DNA from: Rothia aerolata
GTDB lineage: Bacteria > Actinomycetota > Actinomycetes > Actinomycetales > Micrococcaceae
Direction of reading: 5' to 3'
DNA length: 64,000 nucleotides
Assembly (NCBI RefSeq): GCF_014635585.1
Contig: NZ_BMDC01000002.1
Location: forward strand, 248,001-312,000
Part shown: in pieces, positions 34,745 through 43,376 of the stretch
Layout of the letters: each line of letters starts with the position of its first letter
Numbering within the stretch: position 1 is the first letter of the stretch
Notes under the pieces: generated by a model
The model's database searches: none
Told to the model about the DNA's origin: nothing
What the model saw: the letters and a program-made list of their open reading frames with translations, nothing else
Translations under genes and position numbers: made by a program

Positions 34745-35917
34745 TTGGCTCCGGTCAATCTAGGAATGCCCAAACCCGCACCGCAGACCCTGGCTCCGCG
34801 CCGTAAAACCCGCCAGTTTAAGGTGGGCAAGGTGGGCGTTGGCTCAGACTCACCCATCTCGGTGCAGTCTATGACCACCACCAAAACCCACGACATTGGC
34901 TCCACCCTGCAACAGATTGCAGAGCTCACCGCAGCCGGTGCAGACATGGTGCGCGTGGCCTGCCCCACCGATAAGGACGCCGAAGCGCTACCCATTATCG
35001 CCCAGCAGTCTCAGATTCCGGTGATTGCCGATATTCACTTCCAGCCCAAGTACGTTTACCAGGCAATCCAGGCAGGGTGCGGCGCTGTGCGCGTGAACCC
35101 CGGTAACATCCGTAAGTTTGACGACCAGGTGAAGGAAATCGCCCAGATGGCAAGCGACCACGGCGTTTCGCTACGCATCGGCGTCAATGGCGGTTCACTG
35201 GATAAGCGCCTGCTGGAAAAGTACGGTAAGGCAACTCCCGAGGCCCTGGTTGAGTCGGCTGTGTGGGAGGCCTCCCTCTTTGAAGAACACGGTTTCCGCG
35301 ACTTCAAGATTTCTGTGAAGCACAATGACCCGGTGGTGATGGTTGAGGCCTACAAGCAGCTGGCAGAAAAGGGCGACTGGCCCCTGCACCTGGGCGTGAC
35401 CGAGGCCGGCCCCGCCTGGCAGGGCACCATCAAGTCAGCAACCGCCTTCGGCGCCCTGCTTTCCCAGGGTATTGGCGATACCATTCGCGTTTCGCTGTCT
35501 GCGCCCCCGGTGGAAGAAATCAAGGTGGGCCTGAAGATTCTTGAATCCCTTAACCTGCGCCAGCGCCAGCTAGATATTGTCTCCTGCCCCTCCTGCGGCC
35601 GTGCCCAGGTGGACGTGTGGGAGCTGGCCGAGAGTGTCACCAAGGGTCTTGAAGGCATGAAGGCCCCCCTGCGTGTTGCTGTGATGGGCTGCGTGGTGAA
35701 CGGCCCCGGTGAAGCTCGCGAGGCAGATTTGGGCGTGGCATCGGGCAACGGCAAGGGCCAGATTTTTGTCAAGGGCGAGGTTATTAAGACTGTGCCCGAG
35801 GCAGAGATTGTCGAAACCCTCATCACCGAAGCCCACCGTATTGCCGATGAAATGATCGCCAACGGTGAGTGGCCCCCCGACGGCACCGAACAGTCGGTGG
35901 ATGTAACCGTTCACTAG
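34745..35917 (+). CDS. ispG: 4-hydroxy-3-methylbut-2-enyl diphosphate synthase
   Basis: 390 aa, TTG start at 34745 behind GGAGGA. TIM-barrel start [19 protein letters not shown]; 4Fe-4S ligands in CPSCGR (Cys about 281 and 284) and [10 protein letters not shown] (about 316). It reduces MEcPP to HMBPP in the MEP pathway together with dxr in this window. The 200-bp upstream gap has a GCCAGGC/GCCTGGC hairpin at about 34630 and probably its own promoter. Confidence 0.97.
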   Translation: MAPVNLGMPKPAPQTLAPRRKTRQFKVGKVGVGSDSPISVQSMTTTKTHDIGSTLQQIAELTAAGADMVRVACPTDKDAEALPIIAQQSQIPVIADIHFQPKYVYQAIQAGCGAVRVNPGNIRKFDDQVKEIAQMASDHGVSLRIGVNGGSLDKRLLEKYGKATPEALVESAVWEASLFEEHGFRDFKISVKHNDPVVMVEAYKQLAEKGDWPLHLGVTEAGPAWQGTIKSATAFGALLSQGIGDTIRVSLSAPPVEEIKVGLKILESLNLRQRQLDIVSCPSCGRAQVDVWELAESVTKGLEGMKAPLRVAVMGCVVNGPGEAREADLGVASGNGKGQIFVKGEVIKTVPEAEIVETLITEAHRIADEMIANGEWPPDGTEQSVDVTVH

Positions 35918-35948
35918 CCGCAACCAACCGAGAAAGCTACCGATTCCT

Positions 35949-37103
35949 GTGTTTTCACTCTTTCAGCGTTCCATCTCAGACACGCTGATTCGCCCGCTGA
36001 CCACCGACGATTGGGGCCAGCTGGATGCCATGATTGCCCAGGACCCGGTAGCTTTTCTCTATGCCGCCGAGCACCTTGACCACTTTGGCCTCCCCGCCCC
36101 CTCAGCCCTGGCCAGCCGAAGCGGCCACGGTTTCATGGGGATTTTTGTTCCCGCCGAAAAAAGCCGACCCGTGGCAAATCCCGGTCTTGAGCCCTCTCCT
36201 GCTCCGGCGCGGAACCTTGACCTCGGGTACACCCTGGGGGCGGCGTCGTCCAGCATTGCAGAGCGGCTACCCGCCACCGCGCGCAGGGCCGCCCAGAAGT
36301 TTCTCTCACCCCTCTCACAGATTAACGAGGGTGACCAGTCGCATGCCCCAGCGACCGAGCCCGCTCCGCCCGGGGGCCAGCTCAAACTGGTGGGTGCCTT
36401 CTGGCTGGGATCAAACCTGGTGCCCCTGGTGGTGCCCGAGCAGTTCCGGGCGGCGGTGGCTACCGCCATCACGCGCTCACACCGTAGCCTGGCCTCGATT
36501 TTTGGCTACGCCGACGACGTTCTACCCCTGTGGGAGCTCATCGCCGGAAAACTGCCCCTGCCCCTGTCGGTGCGCGAGAACCAGCCGCTGATGGTGCTGC
36601 CCGACTCCGCGAACCTTGCGGCCGTAGGGCGGGCGAGTCTGTACCGCGAGGGGCTGCAGGCGCCGCAGCTGTCTGAGGACGGCGCTCGCTGGGCAAGAAC
36701 CTCAGACCGCCGCTCCCTGCTGAAGGCCTCGGTGGCCATGTTTACCGAGGAAGTAGGTTATGACCCGCTCTCCCGGGACCCCGCCGGTTACACCCGCCGG
36801 GTGGATGAGTTTGTTCGCACCGGCCGCACCGTCGTGGCAACCAACACCGAGGGCGTGGTGGTCTTTAAAGCAGATTTGGGCCTGGCCTTTGGCGAGCGCT
36901 GCCAGATACAGGGTGTCTGGTTGCACCCCGCCTACCGGGGGCGGGGCCTGTCAACGCCCCTGCTGGCGCAGGCATTTGAGCTGATCAAACCGCGCTTTCC
37001 GCAGATTAGCCTCTACGTTAACGACTTCAACACCCGCGCCCGAAAACTCTACGAATCCATTGGCATGGAACAGATTGGCACCTTTGCAACCGTTGTCTTC
37101 TAG
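35949..37103 (+). CDS. GNAT family N-acetyltransferase with DUF4081
   Basis: 384 aa, GTG start. The N-terminal DUF4081 region (residues 1-230) is followed by a GNAT domain with the acetyl-CoA motif HPAYRGRGLSTPLL and the C-terminal NDFNTRARKLYESIGM. Its position directly after ispG is conserved in actinobacteria (Rv2867c in Mycobacterium tuberculosis, from memory). Substrate unknown. The run-on spacing of 31 bp suggests co-transcription with ispG. Confidence 0.88.
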   Translation: MFSLFQRSISDTLIRPLTTDDWGQLDAMIAQDPVAFLYAAEHLDHFGLPAPSALASRSGHGFMGIFVPAEKSRPVANPGLEPSPAPARNLDLGYTLGAASSSIAERLPATARRAAQKFLSPLSQINEGDQSHAPATEPAPPGGQLKLVGAFWLGSNLVPLVVPEQFRAAVATAITRSHRSLASIFGYADDVLPLWELIAGKLPLPLSVRENQPLMVLPDSANLAAVGRASLYREGLQAPQLSEDGARWARTSDRRSLLKASVAMFTEEVGYDPLSRDPAGYTRRVDEFVRTGRTVVATNTEGVVVFKADLGLAFGERCQIQGVWLHPAYRGRGLSTPLLAQAFELIKPRFPQISLYVNDFNTRARKLYESIGMEQIGTFATVVF

Positions 37104-37206
37104 GAGCTGCTTTTAGCAGATTAGCTTTTAGCGGTACACTGAAAAAGACTGTGCCCGCGCCGGCCAAAAATGCCGAAGATAGCGGGGGAGACCCAAGAAG
37201 AAACGG

Positions 37207-39015
37207 ATGACTCAGGTGACTATTTCTCGCCTCTCACAACTATTCGTGCGCACCCTGCGCGACAACCCGGCAGACGCCGAAGTCGCAAGCCACAAGCTGC
37301 TGGTTCGTGCCGGTTACATTCGCCGCACTGCCCCCGGTATTTACACCTGGTTGCCGCTGGGCCTGAAGGTTCTGGGCAAGGTAGAGAACGTCGTGCGGGA
37401 AGAAATGAACGCTATCGGTGCCCAGGAAGTTCACTTTCCGGCCCTGCTTCCCCGCGAACCCTACGAGGCAACCAACCGTTGGGACGAGTACGGCGATAAC
37501 CTCTTCCGCCTGAAAGACCGCCGCGGTGCAGATATGCTACTGGCACCCACCCACGAAGAAATGTTCACCCTGCTGGTCAAGGATCTCTACAGCTCCTACA
37601 AAGACCTGCCGGTCTACCTTTACCAGATTCAGACCAAGTACCGCGATGAGGCCCGCCCCCGCGCAGGCCTGCTGCGCGGCCGAGAATTCGTCATGAAGGA
37701 TTCCTACTCCTTCACCATGGACGACGAGGGCCTGGAAGAGGCTTACTTCGCCCACCGCAAGGCCTACCAGAAGATTTTTGAACGCCTGGGCCTGGAAATT
37801 GTGATTGTCAAGGCCCAGTCCGGCGCTATGGGCGGTTCCCGCTCCGAGGAATTCCTGCATCCAACCCCCATCGGTGAAGACACCTTCGTGCGCACCGAGG
37901 GCGGCTACGCGGCCAACGTTGAGGCGGTGACCACCGTGGTCCCAGAGCCCGTGGATGCCTCCAACACCCCCGCCGCAACCTTTGAGGCCACCCCCGATTC
38001 ACCCACCATCGAAACCCTGGTGAGCCAGTCCAACGCGCTGCACCCCCGCTCAGACCGGGAATGGACCGCCGCAGACACCCTCAAGAACGTGATTCTGGCC
38101 GTAATCGCTCCCGACGGCGAGCGCCACCTGGTAGCTATCGGCGTTCCCGGCGACCGCGAGGTTGATCTGGGCCGGGTAGAGGTTAACGTGGGTGCCCTGC
38201 TGGGCATTGGCGGTGAAGTCGAGGTCGAGGCCGCGAATGATGAGGACTTCAAGAAGTTCCCCCAGCTGGTCAAGGGCTACATTGGCCCCGGCTCCTCTCT
38301 GGACAACAAGATTCTGGGCAAGGAATCTGCCACCGGCATCCCCTTCTTCCTCGACCCCCGCCTGGTAGAGGGCTCGGCCTGGATTACCGGCGCCAACGAG
38401 TTCGAAAAGCATGCCTACAACATGGTGGTGGGCCGTGACTTCGAGGGCGACGGCGTTATCGAAGCCTGCGAGGTACGCGAGGGCGACCCCGCCCCCGATG
38501 GCTCCGGCCCCCTGATCGCCGCCCGCGGTATTGAGATGGGCCACATCTTCCAGCTGGGTCGCAAGTACGCCGAAGCGCTGGAACTGAAGGTTCTAGACAA
38601 CAACGGCAAGCTCCAGACCGTCACCATGGGCTCCTACGGCGTGGGTGTAACCCGTGCCCTGGCCGCCATCGCCGAGAAGAACCACGACGAGAAGGGCCTC
38701 ATCTGGCCCCGCAACATCGCCCCCTACGACGTACACATCGTGGCCACCGGCAAGGGAAATGAAGTGCTGGACGGCGCTGCGGAGCTGGCTGAGAAGCTCT
38801 CGGCAGCCGGCCTGGACGTGCTCTTCGACGACCGCCCCAAGGTCTCACCCGGCGTAAAGTTCGGTGACGCCGAACTGCTGGGTGTACCCACCTCCGTAGT
38901 GGTCGGCCGAGGCTTTGCAGACGGCAAGATCGAAATCAAAGACCGTGCCAGCGGAGAAGCACGCGAAATTTCTCTGGAAAACGCGGTCGAGGAAATCCTG
39001 GCGGAGGTTCGTTAG
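37207..39015 (+). CDS. proS: Proline--tRNA ligase, bacterial type
   Basis: 602 aa. Class II motifs: motif 1 around [14 protein letters not shown], motif 2 [22 protein letters not shown] (as [16 protein letters not shown]), motif 3 [14 protein letters not shown]. The insertion between motifs 2 and 3 is the editing domain that clears Ala-tRNA-Pro. It is followed by a constant-loop palindrome that may end transcription. ATG 37207 has AGAAGAAA upstream. Confidence 0.97.
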   Translation: MTQVTISRLSQLFVRTLRDNPADAEVASHKLLVRAGYIRRTAPGIYTWLPLGLKVLGKVENVVREEMNAIGAQEVHFPALLPREPYEATNRWDEYGDNLFRLKDRRGADMLLAPTHEEMFTLLVKDLYSSYKDLPVYLYQIQTKYRDEARPRAGLLRGREFVMKDSYSFTMDDEGLEEAYFAHRKAYQKIFERLGLEIVIVKAQSGAMGGSRSEEFLHPTPIGEDTFVRTEGGYAANVEAVTTVVPEPVDASNTPAATFEATPDSPTIETLVSQSNALHPRSDREWTAADTLKNVILAVIAPDGERHLVAIGVPGDREVDLGRVEVNVGALLGIGGEVEVEAANDEDFKKFPQLVKGYIGPGSSLDNKILGKESATGIPFFLDPRLVEGSAWITGANEFEKHAYNMVVGRDFEGDGVIEACEVREGDPAPDGSGPLIAARGIEMGHIFQLGRKYAEALELKVLDNNGKLQTVTMGSYGVGVTRALAAIAEKNHDEKGLIWPRNIAPYDVHIVATGKGNEVLDGAAELAEKLSAAGLDVLFDDRPKVSPGVKFGDAELLGVPTSVVVGRGFADGKIEIKDRASGEAREISLENAVEEILAEVR

Positions 39016-39027
39016 CTCAATCGCTTC

Positions 39028-39094
39028 GGAGGGCGCCGCACATCAACCTCCCTTAAACGCCAGCCCCGATGCCAGTTGATGCGCGGCGTCCTCC
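39028..39094 (+). repeat. Constant-loop palindrome PE2 (short form)
   Basis: Arms 39028-39047 and 39075-39094 match at 18 of 20 positions (GGAGGGCGCCGCACATCAAC). The 27-nt loop 39048-39074 reads CTCCCTTAAACGC-CAGC-CCCGATGCCA, identical to those at 46369 and 48772. Confidence 0.95.
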
Positions 39095-39208
39095 TACGCG
39101 CTTGGACTTCGCCCCGGCAGGCCGTCGAATCGCCGGCTGGCTAGGGCCGGCGACGTTGTCTGCCTGCAGGATACTGAGTCTCAACTTATCGGCTAGGAGA
39201 GGAAGCAC

Positions 39209-39988
39209 ATGGGCATCGAAAGTCTCGACCCCGCCACCATCGCGCTCGTCCTTGCCGCCGGCCTCTTCGCCGGGTGGGTGGACGCCGTCGTCGGCGGTGG
39301 CGGTCTCGTGCAGCTCCCCGCCGTCCTCATGATTCCCGGCCTCACCCCGGTTCAAGCCCTGGCGGTGAACAAGCTGGGTTCCTCCTGCGGCACCGCCGCC
39401 AGCGCCCTCACCTACTACCGGCGCACCACCAGCGATATCCGCACGGCCCTGCCCACCGCGGCGGTTGCACTGTGCGCCAGCTTCTGCGGGGCAATCGTGG
39501 CAACCCTGATACCGGCCTCCGCTTTCAAACCCATTATTCTCTTTGCCCTCATCGCGGTGCTGGCCTTTACCGTTCTCAAACCCGGGGCCGGCGAGCTGAC
39601 CCGCATGAAGCACACCGGGCGCAAGCACACCGCAATCGCCCTTGCCATTGGCCTGGTGATTGGCTTCTATGACGGCGTTTTGGGGCCCGGCACCGGCTCC
39701 TTCCTCATGATTTCCATGATTACCCTGCTGGGCTACAACTTTCTGCTAGCCACCGCCCAAACCAAAATCGTGAACCTGGCAACCAACATTGGAGCCCTGA
39801 TTTTCTTTGCCGTCTCGGGCAACGTCATCTGGGCCATTGGCCTGCTACTTGGGGCAGCCAACCTGGTGGGTGGCTACCTGGGCGCCCGCACCGCCATAGC
39901 CCGCGGTAACGGCTTTATCCGCATCATGATGATCTGCGTGGTATCAGCCCTGATTCTCAAGCTGGGCTTTGATATTTTCTTCGCCTAA
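39209..39988 (+). CDS. TSUP family transporter (TauE/SafE)
   Basis: 259 aa with about eight membrane helices in two similar halves. GLFAGWVDAVVGGGGLVQLPAVL (as AGWVDAVVGGGGLVQLP) and GFYDGVLGPGTGSFLM are the repeated TSUP motifs. The family moves sulfite, sulfonates or organic acids. GAGAGGAAGCAC precedes ATG 39209. It stands alone; no sulfur genes adjoin. Confidence 0.9.
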   Translation: MGIESLDPATIALVLAAGLFAGWVDAVVGGGGLVQLPAVLMIPGLTPVQALAVNKLGSSCGTAASALTYYRRTTSDIRTALPTAAVALCASFCGAIVATLIPASAFKPIILFALIAVLAFTVLKPGAGELTRMKHTGRKHTAIALAIGLVIGFYDGVLGPGTGSFLMISMITLLGYNFLLATAQTKIVNLATNIGALIFFAVSGNVIWAIGLLLGAANLVGGYLGARTAIARGNGFIRIMMICVVSALILKLGFDIFFA

Positions 39989-39995
39989 GCCGCGC

Positions 39996-40877
39996 CTAAC
40001 CCGCCGGTTTCTGGGAGGAGATACTTTCTACCAGCAGCTCCTTGAAGAGTTTGCTATCGACCGGTACCTGAGGGTCAGCCAACACAACCGCCGCGTTGAC
40101 GGTCAGAGCATCACGGGCCCCTTCCAGTACCTGGCTCGGCTGCTGGGAACGGTCAATGCCGAAGTTGGGGGAGTTGGCTGGTAGTTGCCAGGTGCAGGCG
40201 ATGGCATCGTCAAGCTGCCGGTTAGTCTCCTGCGCATCGGCTAGGGCAGCACCGCTCGCTTTCTTTTCCTTCTCGTCCAAGGAATCGGTGCTGGAACGCG
40301 CGTCAAAGACCTGCGCCGTATAGAGGTAGTAGTCACCCGTCTGGGCAAGAACCTGTACGCTTTCGGGAGCTTCACCCGCTGAATCGCTGGGCAGGCAGGC
40401 CGCTGGCTCCTGCTCCTCCTCTAACCAGCTGGGTACTTTCACCTCGGTACCGCGCGTCTGCTGATCGTAGATAACCAGCGACTCAATTGTGCCCACGGCC
40501 GCAGCCCGCGCGTCGTCCTGCCCCGAAGTCAGCAAATCCCGATAGATTTTCTGCGCCGTTACATCAATATCGCTCATGCCGGCTTCAACCGAGTCTAGGT
40601 TTACGTCCTCGGCGTAGGGGGTGCCCTCTCGCCCTAGCTCTCGGGCAGATTCGGGGTAGTCCTCAAGCAGGGAATCCACCAGACCTTCCAAGCCGCTATC
40701 GGGCCGGGCTCCATACTCAGCCGTGGCCTTGAGTAGGTAGAGCTCGTGGGTGACCCGCGCGGGGAAAGCCAGCTCTTCCCGCGTTTGCTGTTCTTGGGTC
40801 TGGGAATAAAAACCCAGTGCACCGAGACCGATAATCCCTACAGCCGCCACTGACGAAACCAGGCTAGAAGTTTTCAT
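39996..40877 (-). CDS. Uncharacterised membrane-anchored exported protein
   Basis: 293 aa. One N-terminal hydrophobic helix (SSVAAVGIIGLGALGF) with no lipobox, so a signal anchor or uncleaved signal; the rest is acidic and mostly helical, containing EPAACLPSD and AIACTWQLP, two lone Cys that might form a disulfide. I do not recognise the family with certainty; genes beside rimP in other actinobacteria often encode DUF4439-type helical proteins, which it could distantly resemble. Convergent with the TSUP gene (7 bp apart) and divergent from rimP. Confidence 0.7.
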   Translation of the reverse strand: MKTSSLVSSVAAVGIIGLGALGFYSQTQEQQTREELAFPARVTHELYLLKATAEYGARPDSGLEGLVDSLLEDYPESARELGREGTPYAEDVNLDSVEAGMSDIDVTAQKIYRDLLTSGQDDARAAAVGTIESLVIYDQQTRGTEVKVPSWLEEEQEPAACLPSDSAGEAPESVQVLAQTGDYYLYTAQVFDARSSTDSLDEKEKKASGAALADAQETNRQLDDAIACTWQLPANSPNFGIDRSQQPSQVLEGARDALTVNAAVVLADPQVPVDSKLFKELLVESISSQKPAG

Positions 40878-40997
40878 GAGCCCCTACTCCCCACCACGAA
40901 TGAAAGACCAAAACAACGGCTCCCATTCTTTCACACAGACTCCCGCCCTGCCTGTAGGCTTAGAAGCAGAAGACCCGCTAACTTTGAGCCCAGAAAG

Positions 40998-41582
40998 ATG
41001 AAAATGCCCAAAGAAGAAATGAACGCCCGCGAGCGTCGCGCGGCCGAGCGCCTGGCCCAAGGCGTAACCGCACCCAGCGAAAAGAAGAGCTTTCTCTCGG
41101 TTGAGGCTCTCAAGGCAGAACTGATTCCGGTGATTGAAGAGTTCGGTTGCGTGCTGGAATCCATAGCGGCCAAGGGCGCCGGAAACAACCGAACCCTCGA
41201 AATCGTGGTGGACTACCGCGAGGGAACCGACTTTCTGCCCCTGGATACCGTCGCCGAGATTTCTCAGGCGCTCTCGGCGAGGCTCGATGCGATTGATGAC
41301 GGCGATGCGCCCTACATGCTGGAGGTGTCATCTCCCGGGGCAACCCGCCCTCTCGAAGAGGAGCGGCACTGGCACCGGTCGGTGGGCCGCCTGCTTAACA
41401 TTGCTCCTGCAGACGGGGGAGAGAAGTACCTGGCCCGGTTGGTTTCTGTCACCGACGAGGGCCCGGAGCTAGCCCGGAAAAAGAATACCAAGAAGGGGCA
41501 GAAAGTCTCCTACCATCCGGCAGAGATTCTTGCCTGGAACTCAATTTCTAGTGCAAAAGTTGAAATCGAATTCAACCACTAG
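40998..41582 (+). CDS. rimP: Ribosome maturation factor RimP
   Basis: 194 aa. Core FGCVLESIAAKGAGNNRTLEIVVDYREG (in part: NRTLEIVVDYREG), LDTVAEISQALSARLDA and YMLEVSSPGATRPL are the RimP signature. The first 33 residues are a charged extension rich in Lys, Glu and Arg. It assists 30S assembly. First gene of the rimP-nusA-ylxR-infB series; a small CACCATTC/GAATGGTG hairpin lies between rimP and nusA. Confidence 0.95.
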   Translation: MKMPKEEMNARERRAAERLAQGVTAPSEKKSFLSVEALKAELIPVIEEFGCVLESIAAKGAGNNRTLEIVVDYREGTDFLPLDTVAEISQALSARLDAIDDGDAPYMLEVSSPGATRPLEEERHWHRSVGRLLNIAPADGGEKYLARLVSVTDEGPELARKKNTKKGQKVSYHPAEILAWNSISSAKVEIEFNH

Positions 41583-41707
41583 GCACACCATTCGTTAGAA
41601 TGGTGGCTAAGAACAAGAATTTGTGCGGGAAAGCTCGCGTGAATTGACCAAGCACGGTGCCGGGATACGTTAGTGTCCCGGCCCTGTTCTACTGAGAAAG
41701 GCCTGCC

Positions 41708-42733
41708 ATGGATATCGACCTGAGCAACCTGCGACTGCTTGAAAAAGAACGCGACATTTCAATTGACGAACTTATCCCCATGATTGAGGGTGCCCTGCTG
41801 CTGGCCTACCAGAAGCAGCCCGGCGCTATCAAGGGTTCCCGCGCAGAGATTGATCGGAAAACCGGTGTGGTGACCATCTGGGCACCCGAGCTCGATGAGA
41901 ACGATGAGAAGATTGGCGAGTTCGATGACACTCCCAACAACTTCGGCCGTATCGCAGCCTCCACCGCCCGCCAGATTATTTTCCAGCGCCTGCGCGATGC
42001 TGAAGACTCCCACCTGCTGGGTGAATTCCGCGACCGTGAAGGCCAGCTGGTCTCCGGCGTTATTCAGCAGGGCCCCAACCCCCGCATGGTGCACGTAGAT
42101 TTGGGCACCGTAGAGGCTGTGCTTCCCCAGTCAGAGCAGGTACCCGGTGAGCGCTACCCGCATGCCTCCCGCCTGCGTGCCTACATCCTGGAGGCCCGCC
42201 GCGGCCCCAAGGGTCCCTCCATCGTGCTCTCTCGCTCGCACCCCAACCTGGTGCGCCGTCTTTTTGAGCACGAGGTGCCCGAAATTCAGGATGGTTCGGT
42301 AGAAATCATGGCAATTGCCCGCGAGGCAGGCCACCGCACCAAGATTGCTGTCAAGGCGAACAAGCCTGGTATCAACCCCAAGGGATCCTGCATCGGTGAG
42401 ATGGGCTCTCGCGTGCGCGCTGTGATGGGTGAGCTCAACAACGAGAAAATCGACATTGTTGACTACTCCGACGACCCCACCGAGTTTATTGCCGCCGCCC
42501 TTTCACCGGCCAAGATCAAGTCGGTGAGCGTGCTCGACCCCAAGACCTTCTCGGCCCGCGCCATTGTTCCCGATGACCAGCTTTCCCTGGCCATCGGTAA
42601 GGAAGGTCAGAACGCGCGTCTGGCCGCCAAACTGACTGGCTGGCGCATCGACATCCTCTCGGAGTCCCGCTATAACCAGGCAACCGCCGAACTTCAAGCG
42701 GCTGCTGAAGAGTCCGAACAGGGTGCGAACTAA
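41708..42733 (+). CDS. nusA: Transcription termination/antitermination factor NusA
   Basis: 341 aa; GAAAGGCCTGCC precedes ATG 41708. N-terminal RNA-polymerase-binding domain, S1 domain (LVSGVIQQGPNPRMVHVDLG), then two KH domains ending PDDQLSLAIGKEGQNARLAAKLTGW (as LSLAIGKEGQNARLAAKL). The acidic repeats of proteobacterial NusA are absent, as is normal in actinobacteria. Ends SEQGAN. Confidence 0.97.
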   Translation: MDIDLSNLRLLEKERDISIDELIPMIEGALLLAYQKQPGAIKGSRAEIDRKTGVVTIWAPELDENDEKIGEFDDTPNNFGRIAASTARQIIFQRLRDAEDSHLLGEFRDREGQLVSGVIQQGPNPRMVHVDLGTVEAVLPQSEQVPGERYPHASRLRAYILEARRGPKGPSIVLSRSHPNLVRRLFEHEVPEIQDGSVEIMAIAREAGHRTKIAVKANKPGINPKGSCIGEMGSRVRAVMGELNNEKIDIVDYSDDPTEFIAAALSPAKIKSVSVLDPKTFSARAIVPDDQLSLAIGKEGQNARLAAKLTGWRIDILSESRYNQATAELQAAAEESEQGAN

Positions 42734-42850
42734 GTCACTTACTTGCGCTAGCCACCCTGAAAAAGGATAGACTGGAGGGTAGGCTTCACAGACAGTCGAT
42801 ACCTCTGTGGCACTACTGTGCCCTGAAACAGCAGAAAAGGAGGGGCAACC

Positions 42851-43120
42851 CTGAACGTTCCCCAACGCACCTGCATCGGCTGTAAAGAAGTAACCGACCA
42901 AAGAAAACTTGTCAGAATAGCGTGCGAAACTACCGAAGCGGGGCAGACCCGAGCGGTGGTTGACCACCTACGAGACCGACCCGGTCGAGGAGCCTGGATT
43001 CACAACGATTCCACCTGCCTGGAAAACGCCCTCAAGAAGGGTGCTTTCAACAGGGCCTTCCGAACCCGGGTCAACGCCACCGAACTCACACTCGATTCAC
43101 TCCCGGTGATCAAAGCATAG
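42851..43120 (+). CDS. ylxR: YlxR family RNA-binding protein, CTG start
   Basis: 89 aa between nusA and infB, the conserved site of ylxR (DUF448). It opens with (M)NVPQRTCIGCKEVTDQRKLV, the family motif, and continues RPGRGAWIHNDSTCLENALK and KGAFNRAFR. The in-frame stop at 42824 leaves no ATG, GTG or TTG before the motif. AAGGAGG at 42837-42843 sits seven bases before CTG 42851, so CTG appears to be the initiator; a downstream GTG at about 42956 would delete half the domain. YlxR proteins are reported to influence RNase P or transcription. Confidence 0.88.
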   Translation: MNVPQRTCIGCKEVTDQRKLVRIACETTEAGQTRAVVDHLRDRPGRGAWIHNDSTCLENALKKGAFNRAFRTRVNATELTLDSLPVIKA

Positions 43121-43376
43121 GGTCAATCGAGGTGGTTCCCGTCTGCCCCAGGGCAGAAGGCCAGGCGAACCCATGTAAGTCAACTAGTTTGACGACTTTG
43201 TATTTTCGAAAGCGAGTCAGAAAACTGATGGAAACCCAATGAGTGCCGCACGATGAGTACCAACCTGTGCTCACACACCGGCAAAAAATTAGGTAGAACC
43301 GTGCCCCGGTACCTGCCTATTCATCTCAAGTACTGAAGGTTCGCACCGTCCTGGTGCGAGCCAGGACAGGAGAAAT
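43121..43376 (+). other. ylxR-infB intergenic region
   Basis: 256 bp without a gene. It contains a TCTGCCCCAGGGCAGA hairpin near 43141 and GGTTCGCACC-GTCCT-GGTGCGAGCC (written in parts) just before the infB ribosome site AGGAG. A secondary promoter or infB leader regulation is possible. Confidence 0.5.
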
